Below, one piece after another: positions 23,101-25,040 of a stretch of 25,040 bases of DNA. A program made the position numbers and the translations under genes. The first letter of the stretch is position 1, and each line of letters begins with the position of its first letter. The DNA comes from Citricoccus sp. WCRC_4 (GTDB lineage Bacteria > Actinomycetota > Actinomycetes > Actinomycetales > Micrococcaceae). The DNA is taken from NCBI GenBank assembly GCA_026645375.1, contig JAPFFX010000021.1:1-25040 (forward strand). The letters run 5' to 3'. The notes under the pieces were generated by a model. That model was given only the letters and a program-made list of their open reading frames with translations, was not told the DNA's origin and searched no databases.

Positions 23101-24528
23101 TCATTCCAGGCAGGCCGGACCGAGCAGGACCTTGAGGTCACCGAACAGGGCAGGGTTGGGACTGACCCGGAAGTCCGGTCCGAGCTGCATGATCTCCATG
23201 GTCCGGTTCCCGGCGAGCTTGAGCCGCACCTCCGTGGTCCCCGGATGGGTCTTCAGCACGTCCCCCAGGGCGGAGACCACGGTCTCGTTGGCCTTGAAGG
23301 CCGGCATGGTGATGGACACCGGTCCGGAATGACCGCCGGACAGGTCCGGGATGGTCAGTTCCTGGGCGCTCAGCGTGATCGACCCGTCGTCGCGCCGCTG
23401 GACCCGGCCCTTGATCGCGACCACCAGGTCCTCGGCCAGCATCGTGGCGATGGGGGCGTAGGCCTGGCCGAAGAACATGACCTCCATCGAGGCCCCCAGG
23501 TCCTCGACCTCGCACCGCGCGTAGGCGTTGCCGGAACTCTTGGCGATCCGCCGCTGCAGCGAGGTGATGAGCCCGGCGATGGTGACCTGCGCTCCGTCCG
23601 GCGGGCCGTCGTCGGAGATGATGTGTGAGATCGACGTGTCCGCGTGCTGGGCCAGGACGCCGTCCAGCCCCTGCAGGGGATGGTCCGAGACGTAGAGGCC
23701 GAGCATCTCCCGCTCGAAGGTGAGCTTGTCCTTCTTGTCCCACTCGGGCATGTCGGGGACCTCTAGCCCCAGGCCGGCATCGGCCGACTCTCCGCCCTCG
23801 GCCTCGAGGATGGAGAAGAAGTCGAACTGGTTGTTCGCCTCCTGGCGCTTCTGGGCCACGGTGGCGTCCACGGCCTCCTCGTGGACGGCCAGCAGCGCCC
23901 GGCGCGCGTGCCCGAGCGAGTCGAAGGCCCCTGCCTTGATCATCGACTCGATGGTCCGCTTGTTGCAGACCACCGCGGGCACCTTCTTGAAGAAGTCCGG
24001 GAACGAGGCGAAGTCCCCCTTCTCCTCACGGGCGTCGACCATGGCGGTGACCACGTTCGAGCCCACGTTGCGCACGGCACCCATACCGAAGCGGATGTCC
24101 TTGCCGACCGGGGTGAAGTAGAGGGAGGACTCGTTGACGTCCGGGGGCAGCACCGTGATGCCCATGCGGCGGCACTCGTTGAGGTACATGGCCATCTTGT
24201 CCTTGTCGTCACCGACGGAGGTCAGCAGCGCGGCCATGTACTCGGCCGGGTAGTGCGCCTTGAGGTAGGCCGTCCAGTAGGACACCAGGCCGTACGCCGC
24301 GGAGTGCGCCTTGTTGAAGGCGTAGTCCGAGAACGGCAGCAGGATGTCCCACAGCGCCTTGACGGCCGCCTCGGAGTACCCGTGGTCGACCATTCCCTGG
24401 TGGAAGCCGACGTACTGCTTGTCCAGCTCGGACTTCTTCTTCTTGCCCATGGCGCGGCGCAGGATGTCCGCCTGTCCGAGGCTGAAGCCGGCGACCTTCT
24501 GGGCGATGGCCATGACCTGCTCCTGATA
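23101..24528 (-). CDS. dnaE: DNA polymerase III alpha subunit, C-terminal part only
   Basis: Replicative polymerase alpha subunit; about 475 C-terminal residues are present of an expected ~1180. The retained part begins at YQEQVMAIAQKVAGFSLGQ in the fingers region. It continues through the conserved LRRAMGKKKK and FNKAHSAAYGLVSYWTAYLK, the helix-hairpin-helix region (GMGAVRNVGSNVV, CNKRTIESMIKAGAFDSLG), and an OB-fold near VTIAGLITSLQRRIAKSSG. The PHP domain and the palm with its catalytic aspartates are missing. Upstream of position 24528 on this strand the frame stays open but no longer resembles DnaE (QLP instead of the expected hydrophobic lead-in). Codon 24526-24528 (Tyr of YQEQ) is therefore taken as the last native residue. 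The break is most likely an assembly join, not a biological truncation. Confidence 0.93.
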   Translation of the reverse strand, partial: YQEQVMAIAQKVAGFSLGQADILRRAMGKKKKSELDKQYVGFHQGMVDHGYSEAAVKALWDILLPFSDYAFNKAHSAAYGLVSYWTAYLKAHYPAEYMAALLTSVGDDKDKMAMYLNECRRMGITVLPPDVNESSLYFTPVGKDIRFGMGAVRNVGSNVVTAMVDAREEKGDFASFPDFFKKVPAVVCNKRTIESMIKAGAFDSLGHARRALLAVHEEAVDATVAQKRQEANNQFDFFSILEAEGGESADAGLGLEVPDMPEWDKKDKLTFEREMLGLYVSDHPLQGLDGVLAQHADTSISHIISDDGPPDGAQVTIAGLITSLQRRIAKSSGNAYARCEVEDLGASMEVMFFGQAYAPIATMLAEDLVVAIKGRVQRRDDGSITLSAQELTIPDLSGGHSGPVSITMPAFKANETVVSALGDVLKTHPGTTEVRLKLAGNRTMEIMQLGPDFRVSPNPALFGDLKVLLGPACLE

Positions 24529-25040
24529 CGGCAACTGCCCTATGTGGCTCTGGCCATCGGCGCCGCGGACAGCACCATCCCGGCGATCGGGGTGGACAAT
24601 GTGAGCGGGGCGCGCATGGCGGCCAAGCACCTGATCGAACTGGGGCATCGGCGGCTGGCCATCTTAGGGACCTCGATGAGCGAGACGGGCCGGGGCCGCC
24701 GCACGGAGAGCGAGGTGCTGGCCGCCACCTATTCGACCTCGCGGGACCGCGCCATCGGCTACTGGAAGGCGCTGGATGGCGCCGGAATCGCCCGCGACAG
24801 CGTGCCGGTCTACGAGACGCGGGAGGACGAGGCCAGCACGCATGCGGTGATGGCCGAGATGTTTGCCGCTGCGGCGCCGCCGACGGCGATTCTCGCCATG
24901 TCGGACAAGATCGCCATGTATGCCGTCGACTGGCTGTTCCGCAGCGGGCGGACGGTGCCCGACGACGTGTCCATGGTTGGCTTCGACGGGGTACCCGAGA
25001 GCGCGGTGGCAACGCCCAAGCTGACCACCATAGCGCAGCC
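24529..25040 (+). CDS. LacI/GalR-family regulator, internal fragment (foreign to the rest of the contig)
   Basis: Open frame of 170 codons with neither native start nor stop, running off the window end. It reads as the periplasmic-binding-protein-like effector domain of a LacI-family repressor: LPYVAL, IPAIGVDNVSGARMAAKHLI, ELGHRRLAILG, a variable middle, then PTAILAMSDKIAMYAVDWLF, TVPDDVSMVGFDGVPES and TPKLTTIAQP. The N-terminal helix-turn-helix is missing. Codon choice is unlike the neighbours: it uses TTA, ATA, ATT, TTT and several TAT/CAT codons, rare in the rest of the window. The protein style suggests an alphaproteobacterial source; that is an impression, not a search result. The effector sugar cannot be inferred. 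Confidence 0.85.

Noticed and set aside
24529..24648. Extension of the dnaE frame upstream to 24648
   Set aside because: The extra 40 codons do not resemble DnaE and are antisense to the LacI fragment; they exist only because of the join.
24529..25040. LacI fragment as a horizontally acquired island gene
   Set aside because: Both dnaE and the LacI gene are cut internally at the same base, with no mobile element or repeat; a chimeric assembly explains this better.

Overview
The window comes from a high-GC actinomycete, most likely a member of the Micrococcales/Micrococcaceae. This rests on the very GC-rich codon usage, the PAC2 (proteasome-assembly-chaperone-like) gene next to leucyl aminopeptidase, a DUF4191 gene and an RDD gene between lipA and glnA, the glnA1/glnE/glnA2 neighbourhood, an actinobacterial methionine aminopeptidase with a proline-rich N-terminal extension, and a polyphosphate glucokinase. 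It is a core-metabolism region: no transposase, phage gene, CRISPR array, rRNA or tRNA was found, and there is no gene-free stretch longer than about 300 bases. The exception is the last ~510 bases, which do not belong with the rest (see below).

Layout. 85-1119 (-) PAC2 protein; 1282-2823 (+) leucyl aminopeptidase pepA; 2973-4352 (+) dihydrolipoyl dehydrogenase; 4453-6288 (+) dihydrolipoamide acyltransferase E2 with two lipoyl domains; 6292-6654 (+) small four-helix membrane protein; 6704-8302 (-) transmembrane Ser/Thr kinase; 8428-9171 lipB and 9168-10172 lipA (+, overlapping by 4 nt); 10186-11007 (+) DUF4191 membrane protein; 11081-11638 (-) RDD membrane protein; 11813-13237 (+) glnA1; 13328-14314 (+) luciferase-like flavin oxidoreductase; 14342-17491 (-) glnE; 17498-18838 (-) glnA2; 18960-19802 (+) panB; 19875-20078 (-) small SPOR-like protein; 20141-21112 (+) map; 21149-22327 (+) polyphosphate glucokinase with a histone-H1-like tail; 22447-22941 (-) nrdR; 23101-~24528 (-) 3' part of dnaE; ~24529-25040 (+) fragment of a LacI-family regulator.

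Two functional themes stand out. The first is lipoate-dependent oxidation: E3 (lpd) and E2 lie close to the two enzymes that build lipoyl groups on E2 (LipB transfers octanoate, LipA inserts sulfur). The second is nitrogen assimilation: glutamine synthetase GlnA1, its adenylylating/deadenylylating enzyme GlnE, and a second GS-family enzyme GlnA2.

Regulatory signals readable by eye include a four-half-site GlnR-type operator before glnA1, a pair of NrdR-box-like sites around the nrdR promoter, a palindromic operator-like repeat before lpd, five genes with a TAGNNT -10 hexamer exactly 6 nt before the start codon and no Shine-Dalgarno (probable leaderless mRNAs: lipB, the RDD gene, panB, the SPOR-like gene, map), and several strong hairpins in convergent or tail positions.

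At about 24528 the dnaE reading frame stops matching DnaE and the sequence continues as a LacI/GalR sugar-binding-domain fragment on the opposite strand with a different codon style. Since dnaE is normally essential, this is best read as a chimeric assembly join, and the last ~510 bases should not be attributed to this organism without read-level support. I saw no clearly new multi-gene system. The most unusual protein-level feature is the Lys/Ala-rich tail on the polyphosphate glucokinase.
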